A stretch of 64,000 nucleotides of DNA from UBA6623 sp965238125. GTDB taxonomy: Bacteria; Acidobacteriota; Terriglobia; Bryobacterales; UBA6623. Both the position numbers and the translations under genes were made by a program. The stretch's first letter is position 1. Each line of letters begins with the position of its first letter. Shown one piece after another: positions 14,641 through 25,105 of this stretch. The stretch covers positions 4,960,001 through 5,024,000 of the forward strand of contig OZ250179.1 in assembly GCA_965238125.1 (NCBI GenBank). The letters are read 5' to 3'. Below the pieces are notes generated by a model, which was not told where the DNA came from, ran no database searches, and saw only the letters and a program-made list of their open reading frames with translations.

Positions 14641-17463
14641 CTATAATCCGCCGCCGATTTGGGCGCCCGGTCCGCCGGTTTGCTGAACACGCAGTCCCGG
14701 GGGTAATTCCACCGAGACATGTTCGTGAATTGGCTGCCGCTCGTTGTTATCTTCGGGGCTGAGCCGGCGAATACGGGCCGTAATCGTTTGTGAGGCTTCG
14801 TCGGCCTTGAAGCGCCGGAAGAGCGTCTCCTCACGGTCGGCGTTTTCGGCGTCGCCTAAGCCGCGATAGCAGAGCATGCGCGTGTAGTGCATCTGCAAGT
14901 CTTCCGGATCAATGCGTGCCACGCGGTTAAGCACGTCGAGCGCCCCTTGATATTGGCGCTTGCGGAAGAGAATCTGCGCGATTTCATTGAGCACCACGCG
15001 GTCTCGGGGGTAGCTGCTCTCGGCCCTGCGCAGGGAAGCTAGGGCGCCGTCATAGTCGCCTTCAACGCGTTGCACTTTGGCGTGGAAGAAGTGAATCCGT
15101 CCGAGGCTGTCGTCGATCGCGAGGGCCCGCTGGATGAACGGTTTGGCGGCCTCGGTTTGGCCCTCCTGAATCAAAGCGCGGGCGATATTGAGCCAACCGT
15201 CGGCGAAGTCGGGGTTAGCTTCGGTGACGCGTTGGAAGGCGTACTCCGCGCCTTTGAGATCGCCCTGACGCAGCAGACCGATACCGTAGTCATTCCAGCG
15301 TGTGTAGTCCTCTCGGGTGACCCTCGGTCCCCAGTCGGTTTCCTGACGCCCCAAACGAATTTCGATTTCAGCCGCGGCGAGCGCGACGATCGGCAGCGTG
15401 GGGATCCTGCCCTTGATCTGTCCGGAAACATTGGCGGGGATGTTTTCGGGCAGGAAAAGAAAGCGGCGGTCATCGAAGTCTTTGCCGAAGGGGGAATCGT
15501 CGGCCGGGTCCGGTTGCCCGGCATAGGAAAACTGCGTGTAGTAGCGCGAAAATTTGCGGTAGTTGAGTTTTGCCAAGAGACGAATCGGACCCTGCGCATC
15601 GGGCGGTATGGTCATGCGGAAGTGCGCCGTGTCGGCCGCGCCCGGGGGAATCAACTGCGCGTAAAGCAGACTGCGCGCCTGGAAGGCGTTGCGCTTGTTG
15701 ATCGGGTTGCTGTGTGCGTCGAGCAGGAAGGCGCGGTAAAAGTGCGCGCCGGGCTCGACCGGTCCGCGGCCGTCGTCCTCGACCTTTCCGCTCCAGTAGA
15801 TGATGCGTCCGGTTGCGTCGACGGCCTGCAGTTCAACCCAGACGTCAAATGAATCGACCGTACCGCCGGGGAAAAAATGCCCGACCTTGCGCGTGCGGAC
15901 GACCACGTCCACTTTGACGTTGTCGCCGGGCACGAGAACCGGCTCGGCGCGATCGATCGGCGCGGCGATCTCGCCGACTTCCCGCAGCACAACCGACCGG
16001 GCGCCGCTCTCAGCCTCCTCGCCCACCGCGAAACCGGTGGACAACATCGGCGTTTCGCCCGCCCGCCGGCGCATCGAAACCGAGGCGTCATCCTCTTTGA
16101 CCGGCGAGACGGCGAAAATATCGACGGTCACGATACCGTCCTGAAGAAACTTCTTCACGACGTCAAGCTGCACTTGGTCTTGGTTCACGTACGGCACGGC
16201 GGTGTTCGCGGCCGGAAAACGATGCGAATGCACATAACCGTCGATGTTGCCCGGGTCGCCGGAAGCGACCAGCGGCATGTGGCAATCGCCGCAGTCGGCG
16301 GACTGCTCGGGATAGTAGAACGACCGCGCCCCGAAACCCGAGACGCCGCTCGCCTGCCACGAGTCGTATTCATTGAAACCGCGGAACCAGCGGTAATTGT
16401 TGACCGGGACGTCGAGATGCACTTTGTGGCACGTCGAGCAGAACTCCGACTTGTCGAGGCGCATGAAGGGCTTCATGAAAGCATTGCGATGGGCGGCCGG
16501 AGCGATGTTGATAACGTAGTCGTGCAGCGAGCGAATCAGCCAATTGTCGCTCGACATCAGGTCATGGAGCGGCGGATAGGTCATTGTGAAACCGCCGTTG
16601 CCCATGGTGTCGGGGACGTGGGTAATTGAGTGGCAGGACATGCAACCGAGCCCGGCTTGCGCTTCCGGCGTGTCGATTTGATCCTTCGCCGGTTTCTCGA
16701 AGCGCCCGTTGAAAAACATGGCGTGGTCGTGGCACCCGGCGCACCACTTCGAGGCCTGGATCCCCGCTGTCTCCTGCATGTACTCAATGGACTTGCGGTA
16801 GAACTGATTGTTGAACGACGAGAAATGGTGCATCGAACTGTTCCACTGCTCGTAGATGTCTTCGTGGCAGGCGCCGCAAACCTTCGAGTCCATGAAAAAG
16901 CCTGACGGGATCAGGCCGCCGGTGTTCGTGACGGAGGCGGAAGGAAAAAAGGGGCTGTCACGGCCGCCGCCCTCGTAGTCCATGCTGAGGGGCGCGGTGT
17001 TGGGATTGATGATGCGGTCTTCGGCGCGCGGGAACCATTCCAGGCGCAGCGAACTGATCACGGGCAGAGCCAGAGCGGCGCCCAACGCGATGGCCAACAA
17101 GCGCGCAAAACTTCGCCGGCTCTTCCAAGCCCAGAGGATGACCAGCAACGCCCCGAGGAAGCCGAAAGCTCCGTGCGCGATAACGATCGATTGGTTGGGC
17201 CGCGTGGCGCCGACGACGCACAGCACCAAGCCGAGCGCGGCCGCCGCCGAGACGCCGGCGAGCGCGAGCCGTCCATTCTTACGCAGCGCCGCGACGGCGT
17301 CTTCGCGCAGCACCCAAACGCCGGCGGTGAGGGCCAACCCGAGGCCGATGTGGACCAGAACACTCGTCAGATAGAGGACGCTGGCTTCGGGGAAGGCCCA
17401 GATCCAGCCCGAGTTTACGACGAGAAAAAGAAAGCCGACGGCAACTGCTCGAGACTTGCTCAC
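14641..17463 (-). CDS. membrane-anchored pentahaem cytochrome with TPR domain
   Basis: The 940-residue protein starts with about four membrane helices (residues 5-150). Next comes a cytochrome c554-like section with five CxxCH haem sites: CGACH, CAGCH, CMSCH, CSTCH and CGDCH, spread over about residues 195-400. A beta-rich section follows, then a C-terminal TPR array (about 740-900, for example DYDGALASLRRAESSYP). The N-in helices place the haem part on the periplasmic side. It starts with GTG at 17463; this overlaps the stop of the upstream gene as GTGA, so the two are translationally coupled. The electron donor and acceptor are unknown. It resembles acidobacterial multihaem cytochromes found beside UnbV proteins. 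Confidence 0.82.
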   Translation of the reverse strand: MSKSRAVAVGFLFLVVNSGWIWAFPEASVLYLTSVLVHIGLGLALTAGVWVLREDAVAALRKNGRLALAGVSAAAALGLVLCVVGATRPNQSIVIAHGAFGFLGALLVILWAWKSRRSFARLLAIALGAALALPVISSLRLEWFPRAEDRIINPNTAPLSMDYEGGGRDSPFFPSASVTNTGGLIPSGFFMDSKVCGACHEDIYEQWNSSMHHFSSFNNQFYRKSIEYMQETAGIQASKWCAGCHDHAMFFNGRFEKPAKDQIDTPEAQAGLGCMSCHSITHVPDTMGNGGFTMTYPPLHDLMSSDNWLIRSLHDYVINIAPAAHRNAFMKPFMRLDKSEFCSTCHKVHLDVPVNNYRWFRGFNEYDSWQASGVSGFGARSFYYPEQSADCGDCHMPLVASGDPGNIDGYVHSHRFPAANTAVPYVNQDQVQLDVVKKFLQDGIVTVDIFAVSPVKEDDASVSMRRRAGETPMLSTGFAVGEEAESGARSVVLREVGEIAAPIDRAEPVLVPGDNVKVDVVVRTRKVGHFFPGGTVDSFDVWVELQAVDATGRIIYWSGKVEDDGRGPVEPGAHFYRAFLLDAHSNPINKRNAFQARSLLYAQLIPPGAADTAHFRMTIPPDAQGPIRLLAKLNYRKFSRYYTQFSYAGQPDPADDSPFGKDFDDRRFLFLPENIPANVSGQIKGRIPTLPIVALAAAEIEIRLGRQETDWGPRVTREDYTRWNDYGIGLLRQGDLKGAEYAFQRVTEANPDFADGWLNIARALIQEGQTEAAKPFIQRALAIDDSLGRIHFFHAKVQRVEGDYDGALASLRRAESSYPRDRVVLNEIAQILFRKRQYQGALDVLNRVARIDPEDLQMHYTRMLCYRGLGDAENADREETLFRRFKADEASQTITARIRRLSPEDNNERQPIHEHVSVELPPGLRVQQTGGPGAQIGGGL

Positions 17464-20400
17464 CGTTCCACAAGCGGCCGGATCAATCGAAGCGCGGGCC
17501 GCACATTATATTCTCTCAAATACGCACGGTGACGCTCGCTGTCGGGGTAGCCTTCGCCGGGGCCGTAGGGGTAGCCCGACATCGTGTGGAAGGGCAGGGG
17601 ATCGACGCTATCTCCAAAAGCCGTGTTGGCCTCGTTTTCCTTGGCCCAGCCGTCGACCATCAGCAGGAAATCACGGCGCCAACCGGCGGGCAGCTCGGGC
17701 AACCGGTCGGCCGCGAAACGCAAATCAATTTCATCGCCCGCGCCGAGAATCGCGAAACGATCGTCGATGGTTGTCAACAGTTCCCGCACGTCGCCGTAAC
17801 GGGTGTAGTTGCCTGGGGTGGGGTTCCACAATGTCGTCGGGCTGACGGAGGCGTAAATGTAACTTTCGGGTTGACGGCGGCTCGGATGAAGGACGACTTG
17901 AGAAAAGCCGCGGAAGTCCATCACCGCCGAAGTGGGTTGGAGTTCCGTGAGGCGGGTTTGACCCTTGTCGCGCCGTGCTGTTTGTTTCGGCGCCACGAAC
18001 GCTTCATCCCAATAGACGACCATGTTGGAGGAAATCCGCACTTCGCGCGAATCGGAGAGAAACTTCCCGCTCAAATCGAGGGCGATCGTGCGCGGGCCTC
18101 CGGCGGGCAGGCCCATATCCGGATCGGCGGTCACCCAGCGCCCTTGGCGGTCTTTGACTTCGAGCACGGGCATGTGCAGGTTATTCGACTTGCTTTGAGA
18201 CCCGGCGACGATGCGGCTTGCATCCGCCCAATCGACCCAGCCGTGCAGGAACAACACCAAATCGCCTTTCGCGCCCGAGAAGTCGAGGGTCAGTGAGTGG
18301 TGCTCGGCGAGGTTGGCGAGATTGCGGCGGAAGTCGTCGACATAGCGCCGGTCTAATTTCGTAACCCGGTCGAGCACGTCATGGCCATGTTCGTCGACGG
18401 CGGCGACGGGGTAGGTGCGTTCACGGACTTCGTAGACCTGAAACTCGGGGAAGGGCGGGCCCTTGAATTTTTCGCTGGTGAAAACGTCGACCTCGGCCGG
18501 ATGATCGACGGCCAGTAGTTTGATTTGGTCGAGGTAGGCGACTTCGCGTAATTCCTCGGTGATGCGGACGTTGTAGAAGCCTCCGCGTGGTTTAAGGCGC
18601 TCGCCGCGAATCCAAACGTACTCGTCGTGATCGACCGAGAAGAATTGCCCGCCGCCCGCGCCGGCCCCGAGCGGAGCGACACCGAGCACTTCGCTGATGA
18701 ACTCGAATTCCTCGCCGTTCCAGGTGTAGACCATCGGACACGATCCCGACAGGCGCGGCTTCTCCTCGAAGTTGTGTGCCTGATTGACCGCCTGTTCGGA
18801 TTCGTTTTGAATTAAGCCGTTGGGCCAGGTAATGCGGACGGTATCGATCCGTTCCGCGCCGCCGAGACCGAAGGTGAGCGGATAGCCGGCATAGACGGCT
18901 TTGCGGAAGATGCGTCCGGCCTTGACTTCGATGCGGGCGCCTTCGGTCAGGATGTTGTTCTTGACGCCGTGGAAACCCAGGGTCACCCAGTTGTTGCCCG
19001 CGTCGGTTTCGTTGGTCAAGTAGTGGAGTTTGCCTGAGCCGTCAATGGCTGCCAGGTCGGGTCGGCCGTCGGCGTTGAAGTCGGCGGCTGCGGCGAAGGC
19101 GAGGTTTTCGGGAAGGCCCGCGGTTTCGGCCAGCTCGAACTCGAATCGCCCGAGGTTGTGCAGCATGCCGCTCGGTGAGACCGCGTCGAGAGATCCCCGG
19201 TTGCTCCAATCCGCCCAAGCCGCGGCGGTGGGCAATGTGGCGCCGGCTCGCAAACGCCCGTCGACGTTGCGGAGAAACCGCGTCCCGGCCGCGCCGGTCA
19301 TCGCGACATCCAAGAAACCGTCGTGATCAGCATCGATCACTTCGAGCGTGAGCGGACCCTCACCCGGCGTCGCGCCGGGCACGGTTTCAGGACGAAACAG
19401 ACCCAGCTTGCGGTCCTCGTAGACGACGACCTTATCGCTGTAGGCCACGACGATATTGAAGCTGTTGTTTTCCCACAGCTCGAGCCAAGTCGCGCCCAGC
19501 GCTACGCCCTCGGCGAAGGGGAAGGAGTCCGAGACGTCGGCGAAGGTGCCGTCGCCGTTGTTGCGGAGCAAGACTTGATCGGAGCCGACGGCCAGTAAGT
19601 CGAGATCGTAGTCATGGTCGTAATCGACCCATAGGCAGGCGTTGAAATCGCCCGCGGCGAGGGTTTGCGGTTGTCCGAACGCCGGACTGTCGTGCTCTGT
19701 TTCCGTCAGCAAGCTTGCCCCCGCCGAACCGGCCAGGCAGAGGTCCGAGCGGCCGTCGTTATTCATGTCACCCGCGGCGGCTTGGCGTAGACCGGCTATC
19801 GAAACGGTGACGGGCTCGTTGCCGAGTGCGTCGAGCAACAGACCCTGCTCGGACCAAGCGACAACATGGGGCGGGTTTTCGGCGTCGGCGGGCAACAGCA
19901 GCATCCCGCGGGGCGCCGCTCCCAACTCCGCGCCGTCGCCCGCGGCTTGAAACCGAATTTCTTTGGCTTCCCGCGCCGGCGGGGCGGGGGCCGGCGGGTC
20001 GTGCAGTTCGGAATAGAAACTCCAATTGACGTCTTCACCGACGGCCGCTCCTTCGGTCAACTCCTTGATTTCGCGGAAGCGGTCCAGGTGCTCGCGCGCT
20101 CGTTCGCGGTCGGTGCGGCGCAGAGTGTTATAGAGCTGAAAGTGCGGCGCGGCCAGGTTCGGACCGAGTTTGATGGTGTGTTCGAACGACGCCACCGCGC
20201 GGTCGAGATCGTCCTGTAGCTTGTAAAGCACGCCGAGGTTGTAGTGCGTCTTCGGCTCGTCGGGAACCAGCCGCGCCATGTGCTCGAGTTCGCGCACCGC
20301 TCGCTCGACCTCGTTGCGTTTCTTGAACTCAATCCCCAGGTTGAAATACGTGTGCGGCAGGTTGGGGTTGAGTTCGCGGGCGCGTTCGATTTCGACAATG

Positions 20401-20675
20401 CCCTCGTCGGCTTGACCGGCGCGCAGCATGGAAAGGCCGTAGTTGAGGCGGTCCTGCGCCGAGTTGGGGTTGAGTTCGGCGGCTTGACGCAGCACGTCCA
20501 CGGCCTGGGTCTGCGTGCCGGGATTTTCGTACATCGCCTTGCCGAGATTGCGCAGCTCTTGGAGCTTTTTAGCCGTGGCCGGGTCCAGCTGAAAAGTCGA
20601 AGGAGGAACGCTGACGACCACGATCAACCCGAGGGCAAGCATCAAAGCGGCGGCAAGCAGGTATCGGATATGCAT
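17460..20675 (-). CDS. TPR / FG-GAP / ASPIC-UnbV exported protein
   Basis: The 1071-residue protein has an N-terminal signal anchor (YLLAAALMLALGLIVVVSV), TPR repeats (about 45-200), FG-GAP/VCBS-type repeats with Ca-binding loops such as DMNNDGRSDL, DYDHDYDLDL, DADHDGFLDV and DFNADGRPDL (about 300-560), and an ASPIC/UnbV-like segment ending VRITWPNGL (about 580-640). A further 400-residue beta-rich part follows, rich in aromatic residues. The FG-GAP part should form a propeller outside the cytoplasm. It lies between a porin gene (116 bp upstream) and the coupled cytochrome gene, suggesting one envelope assembly. No catalytic motif is visible. Confidence 0.8.
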   Translation of the reverse strand: MHIRYLLAAALMLALGLIVVVSVPPSTFQLDPATAKKLQELRNLGKAMYENPGTQTQAVDVLRQAAELNPNSAQDRLNYGLSMLRAGQADEGIVEIERARELNPNLPHTYFNLGIEFKKRNEVERAVRELEHMARLVPDEPKTHYNLGVLYKLQDDLDRAVASFEHTIKLGPNLAAPHFQLYNTLRRTDRERAREHLDRFREIKELTEGAAVGEDVNWSFYSELHDPPAPAPPAREAKEIRFQAAGDGAELGAAPRGMLLLPADAENPPHVVAWSEQGLLLDALGNEPVTVSIAGLRQAAAGDMNNDGRSDLCLAGSAGASLLTETEHDSPAFGQPQTLAAGDFNACLWVDYDHDYDLDLLAVGSDQVLLRNNGDGTFADVSDSFPFAEGVALGATWLELWENNSFNIVVAYSDKVVVYEDRKLGLFRPETVPGATPGEGPLTLEVIDADHDGFLDVAMTGAAGTRFLRNVDGRLRAGATLPTAAAWADWSNRGSLDAVSPSGMLHNLGRFEFELAETAGLPENLAFAAAADFNADGRPDLAAIDGSGKLHYLTNETDAGNNWVTLGFHGVKNNILTEGARIEVKAGRIFRKAVYAGYPLTFGLGGAERIDTVRITWPNGLIQNESEQAVNQAHNFEEKPRLSGSCPMVYTWNGEEFEFISEVLGVAPLGAGAGGGQFFSVDHDEYVWIRGERLKPRGGFYNVRITEELREVAYLDQIKLLAVDHPAEVDVFTSEKFKGPPFPEFQVYEVRERTYPVAAVDEHGHDVLDRVTKLDRRYVDDFRRNLANLAEHHSLTLDFSGAKGDLVLFLHGWVDWADASRIVAGSQSKSNNLHMPVLEVKDRQGRWVTADPDMGLPAGGPRTIALDLSGKFLSDSREVRISSNMVVYWDEAFVAPKQTARRDKGQTRLTELQPTSAVMDFRGFSQVVLHPSRRQPESYIYASVSPTTLWNPTPGNYTRYGDVRELLTTIDDRFAILGAGDEIDLRFAADRLPELPAGWRRDFLLMVDGWAKENEANTAFGDSVDPLPFHTMSGYPYGPGEGYPDSERHRAYLREYNVRPALRLIRPLVER

Positions 20676-20791
20676 GGCGATGGATTCTTATGGTAGCCGA
20701 TCGGCACAGCGAAGCTCAGGGCGCGGAGGGACGTGAAGATGGCGCCGCGACCGTCGGCCCGACCGCCACGAGTGCCGGTCGCTGCCGCCGC

Positions 20792-21727
20792 CTATTTCCA
20801 GGGAAATTGAGCAATAATCTGGAGCTGCATCTTCACCTCGCTGTAGGGGGCGGGCACCGTGAAGCGGCGGAAATGCACTTTCACGTTCGACCGGGGCAGC
20901 GGGAAGTGGAAATTAACTCCGGCGGTGATCCACTTGCTTGTGGCGGGACCTTGCAGAAACGCGTCGTACTCCCCGATCAGGTCGATTCGCTTCCGCATGT
21001 GCACTAGGGCCCGCAGCCAGTAAGCGTTTGTAATCAGCCGATCGTCGATACCCCGAAGATAAGCGCCTTTCAGCGTGAGCCGACGGTGCAGGCGCGCTTC
21101 GAAATCAGCGGCGGTGCGGCGTTCGATCGTGAGGCGCCCGTCGGGCCCGGCTCGGCCTTCATAGTGGCCGACGCCCAACAGGAGCTTGTCGCTCAGGATG
21201 GGAGCCTTGATAAAGCCGAAGATATCCTTGCGTGAATTCTCGTCGGGATGAAAACCGTTGCCGTTGACGACCGAGACGTTATACTCGATGCGCTTGTATT
21301 CACCGAGAACAAATAGACCTTTTTCCCGCGGCGGCGTCAGGCTCGATCCCGCCGAAAAGTCGATCGTGTCGAGAAAGAACGGAGCCGTCGTGAAGTCGCC
21401 GATAAACGGCAACCAACTCTGCCCCAGCCGGACTTCGATCGCGGGCGAGGGCTCGTAGGCCACCCAAAAATCAAGCACGCGTTCCGAGACGAAGTCGTAT
21501 TGAAAGCGCATACTGACATCGGGTGCGACGAAGCCGTTGGTCCAAAACCTTGCTCGCCGCAACACGTCTTCGCCGCCGGTTCGGCTGTCGTGCAAGGCGC
21601 GATATTGCATTCGGCCGCGGACCTGCCACTCCCGCAATTGCGCGGGCGCTACGGCACCGAACCATGGGCAGACGAGGAGCAGGAGGAGCGGAAGGGCCGG
21701 GAAGAGGCTGAGACGAATCCGCCGCAT
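20792..21727 (-). CDS. OprO/OprP-like outer-membrane porin
   Basis: The 311-residue product has a signal peptide (LFPALPLLLLLVCPWFGAVAPAQ) and then alternating beta-strand sequence typical of phosphate-selective porin O/P relatives: VRGRMQYRALHD, RRARFWTNGFVAPDVSMRFQYDF, EVRLGQSWLPFI and a terminal KMQLQIIAQFPWK close to a porin C-terminus. It is shorter than OprP (about 400). It is first in a minus-strand group with the UnbV and cytochrome genes. Specificity cannot be read from the sequence. Confidence 0.7.
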   Translation of the reverse strand: MRRIRLSLFPALPLLLLLVCPWFGAVAPAQLREWQVRGRMQYRALHDSRTGGEDVLRRARFWTNGFVAPDVSMRFQYDFVSERVLDFWVAYEPSPAIEVRLGQSWLPFIGDFTTAPFFLDTIDFSAGSSLTPPREKGLFVLGEYKRIEYNVSVVNGNGFHPDENSRKDIFGFIKAPILSDKLLLGVGHYEGRAGPDGRLTIERRTAADFEARLHRRLTLKGAYLRGIDDRLITNAYWLRALVHMRKRIDLIGEYDAFLQGPATSKWITAGVNFHFPLPRSNVKVHFRRFTVPAPYSEVKMQLQIIAQFPWK

Positions 21728-21857
21728 GAGGCACGGGGGAAGCCGCGAGGCGGCAACGGAGTCCCTATTGTTGCTGATTCGCTAATCCGTCAACAGGCCG
21801 TTGCGCCGACGGGGGTCGGCGGTTGAAAATGAGATGGCTCCGTCGAGGAATAAATTC

Positions 21858-24039
21858 ATGGCACGATTCCGCTTTCCGTCTTGTTGGCACTCTCCGCTTT
21901 TCCGCGCACTGTTGGTATGCCTGCTCGCAACGGCGTTGGCGCCGCGAACCCCGGCGCAGTTGACCGCGGACCACAATCAGTTTTTCTCGCAAGAGCAAGA
22001 GGATATCACCGGCGGAGCCGAGCAGGGCAATAGTTTCGGTCGCAGTGTCGACAGTGGCGATTTCGACAACGACGGCTTTGTTGACTTGGCGATCGGAATG
22101 CCCGGCGAAGACGGTGGGTCGGTGATTGTGATCTATGGGTCAGTCGACTTGCTGACAAGCGAAGGGAACCAGCGCTTCCGGCAGGGCGACGGGCTTCCCG
22201 ACGATTCGGAGAACGAGGACTTGTTCGGCTTCAAAGTCGTCGCGGGAGACTTCAACGGTGACGGATTCGACGATTTGGCCGTCGGCGCCCCGGCGAGAAC
22301 AGCGCTCGAGGAGCCGTTTTCGTAATCAATGGTTCGGCGAGCGGCCTCAACGGCAACGGGTCAAGACGCTGGCGGCAGGGCAGTGACGACATCCGCGACG
22401 ATGACGACCAGGGCGACTTCTTCGGCATTGCCTTGGCGGCGGGCGACTTCGACGGCAACGGTTTTGACGACCTGGCGGTGGGCGTGCCCGGTGAAGACGG
22501 CAGCGAGGGCGTCGTGAATGTGATTTACGGCTCTGGCGGTGGCCTCACGAGCAACGGCAACCAACGCTGGCAGCAAGGCAATGACCGCGACGGGCGGCTT
22601 GAAGGCGGCCGAGAGGACAACGACGCTTTCGGCAGCGACCTGGTTGCCGGCGACTTCAACGGCGACGGCTTTGACGACTTGGCCGTCGGCGTGCCGGGTG
22701 AAAATGCGGGCCGAGGAGCGGTTAACGTCATTTACGGCGGAAGCGACCGACTCAGCGATAACGGCAACCAGCGCTGGTCACAGCAACAAGATGACATCAC
22801 CGGCGGAGCGGAGCGCGGCAACCGCTTCGGCCACGCCGTTGACGCAGCCGACTACAACGGCGACGGGTATGACGACCTGGCGGTCGGCTTGCCATTTGTA
22901 GACGGCGGCTCGGTGATTGTGATCTACGGTTCGAGCGGCCGGCTGATCAGCGCCGGCAATCAGCGTTGGCGGCAAGGCGACAGCGGCATCCTCGACGAGG
23001 CCGAATCGAACAACGCTTTTGGGCTGGAACTGCGTTCCGGAGATTTTAATGTCGATGGTTTCGCCGACTTGGCGATCGGCGCGCCCGGCGAGGACGACAG
23101 CCAAGGCGTGGTCCACATCATCCACGGTTCCGAAGACGCGCTGACGAGCGAAGGGAACCAACTTTGGCGGCAAGACATCAGCAGGCCCGACGACGGAGAC
23201 AACTACGGCAGCGCCCTTGCGGTCGCGGACTACAACGGCGACGGAGGCGACGACATCGCGATCGGCGTGCCGGGTGAAAACGGCGGGAAAGGCGCGGTTA
23301 ACGTCATCTACGCGGGCGTTCCGGTTGCGATGACGAACGGCGCGAGCTTTGCGCTCGAACCCGTCGCCCCGGAGTCGATTGCGACGCTTTTCGGGATCAA
23401 CCTTGCGTCCGGCACGAAGAACGCTCCGGCGGGGGCGGGGGTGCCTGATGTACTGCTGAACACGAGTGTGGATGTCACCGACAGTTCCGGCGTGACGCGG
23501 CCCGCGTCGCTGTTCTTCATCAATCCCAATCAGATCAATCTACAGATTCCCCCGGAAACGGCTCTGGGGCCGGCCGATGTGCGAGTGAATCGCGCTTCCG
23601 GCATCCCTGTTCTTGGGGTCTTTCGAGGTCGATAAGGATAGGCCCGGGTATTTTCTCGGCGGACGGAAGCGGGCAAGGCGTTGCGGCGGCGCTTTTCCAA
23701 CGGACTGAGGAAGAGGGACCGGATACGATCGACCTGGTCTTCGACCGAACAACACGGCGGTCCGTCCCGATTGACCTTGGCATGGGCGCACAGAAGGTCT
23801 TTCTCTTGCTTTTCGGGACCGGGATTCGAGGTGTGTTGGGCGATGGAATAGTGAGTGCGACTCTAGGGGGCGCCGACGTCACGGTATCCGGGACTGCCAT
23901 CCAATCCGAGTTTGTGGGTCTCGATCAGGTCAATATCGGCCCCCTGGATCGCGACACCTTTCAAGGTCGTGGCGAGGTAGATTTGATCCTAACGGTTGGG
24001 GACAAGATCGCCAACACCGTCACGGTGAACTTCCAGTAA
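21858..24039 (+). pseudogene. FG-GAP repeat protein with TIGR03437-type C-terminus, two frameshifts
   Basis: A signal peptide (LVCLLATALAPRTPAQ) is followed by at least six tandem repeats of about 65 residues of the form DFNGDGFDDLAVGVPGE...VIYGS, the integrin-type FG-GAP propeller. The end is a domain found at the C-terminus of many Solibacter proteins: PASLFFINPNQINLQIPPET, IGPGIFSADGSGQGVAA, LLFGTGIRG and GEVDLILTVGDKIANTV. Two single-base lesions break the frame. Near 22290 the frame jumps within LAVGAPGE, and near 23625 it jumps between VLGVF and GPGIFSADG. All three parts stay open and conserved in repeat structure, so the damage is recent or is sequencing error. Probably a cell-surface protein when intact. 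Confidence 0.75.
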
Positions 24040-24169
24040 AGTTTGCCGGCTCGACCCTGGATCGGGCGATCTCGGGGCTTCTTGGCGGAGACCCGGACGC
24101 GTCACTTGCCTCCGTGGCCCGAGGGCCGGTATGATCGTGGACTTACCCCGGTACAAATAGAAAGTACGC

Positions 24170-25069
24170 ATGACTGAAACTGAAACTTCCGTCCTCCTCG
24201 AAAGCAACCTCCCCGGCGTCGAGCTTGTCGCGCGCGGCAAAGTCCGCGACGTGTATCAGGCCGGCGAAAACATTCTCTTCATCGCCTCGGACCGCATTTC
24301 GGCCTTCGACGTGGTACTACCGAACGGCATTCCGCGCAAGGGAGAGGTGCTCACGAAGCTTTCGATCTATTGGTTCGATTTCCTCAAGGATGTCGTGCCG
24401 ACTCACTTCGTTACGGCCAATGTTGACGAGTACCCCGAGGAACTGCGTCAGTTTCGCGAGCAACTCGAAGGCCGCTCGATGCTCGTCAAGAAGCTCGAGA
24501 TGTTTCCGATCGAGTGCGTCGCCCGGGGATACCTGGCGGGCTCGGGTTGGAAGGAATACCAAGCCCAAGGCACGGTCTGCGGCATCAAGCTACAGCCCGG
24601 GCTGCGTTCGAACGCACTGCTGCCGGAACCGATTTTCACCCCGGCAACGAAGGCCGAGGAAGGCCACGACGAGAACATCAGTTTCGAGCAGGCCTGCGGC
24701 ATTGTCGGGACCGAGCTTTGTGAAAAGTTGCGGGATCTCACCTTGGATATCTACTCGCGCGCGCAGCAACACGCTCTGGCTTGCGGGTTGGTGTTGGCGG
24801 ACACCAAGTTTGAATTCGGGTTGCTCGACGGAGAGATCGTGCTGGGTGACGAGGTCTTGACGCCCGATTCGTCGCGTTATTGGCCACTCGAAACCTACCA
24901 GCCCGGGCGGGACCAGCCCTCCTACGACAAGCAGTACGTTCGCGATTATCTGGAATCGGTCAATTTCAACAAACAGCCGCCCGGTCCGGTTTTACCGCCG
25001 GAGGTCGTGGCTAATACTTCGGAGAAGTATCAAGAGGCCTACATCACGATCACGGGAGAGGAGCTGTAG
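24170..25069 (+). CDS. purC: SAICAR synthetase
   Basis: PurC joins aspartate to CAIR with ATP in purine synthesis. The 299-residue protein has the family motifs GKVRDVYQAG (about residue 24), ASDRISAFDVVLPNGIPRKG (about 42), VECVARGYLAGSGWKEY-like residues (about 115), DTKFEFG (about 210) and DEVLTPDSSRYW (about 230). It is of the longer SAICAR synthetase type (about 300 residues). Start ATG at 24170. No other purine genes lie nearby. Confidence 0.95.
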   Translation: MTETETSVLLESNLPGVELVARGKVRDVYQAGENILFIASDRISAFDVVLPNGIPRKGEVLTKLSIYWFDFLKDVVPTHFVTANVDEYPEELRQFREQLEGRSMLVKKLEMFPIECVARGYLAGSGWKEYQAQGTVCGIKLQPGLRSNALLPEPIFTPATKAEEGHDENISFEQACGIVGTELCEKLRDLTLDIYSRAQQHALACGLVLADTKFEFGLLDGEIVLGDEVLTPDSSRYWPLETYQPGRDQPSYDKQYVRDYLESVNFNKQPPGPVLPPEVVANTSEKYQEAYITITGEEL

Positions 25070-25105
25070 GGTCGGTGGCCGGCCCGGATGCCGCGGCGAA
25101 ACTTC

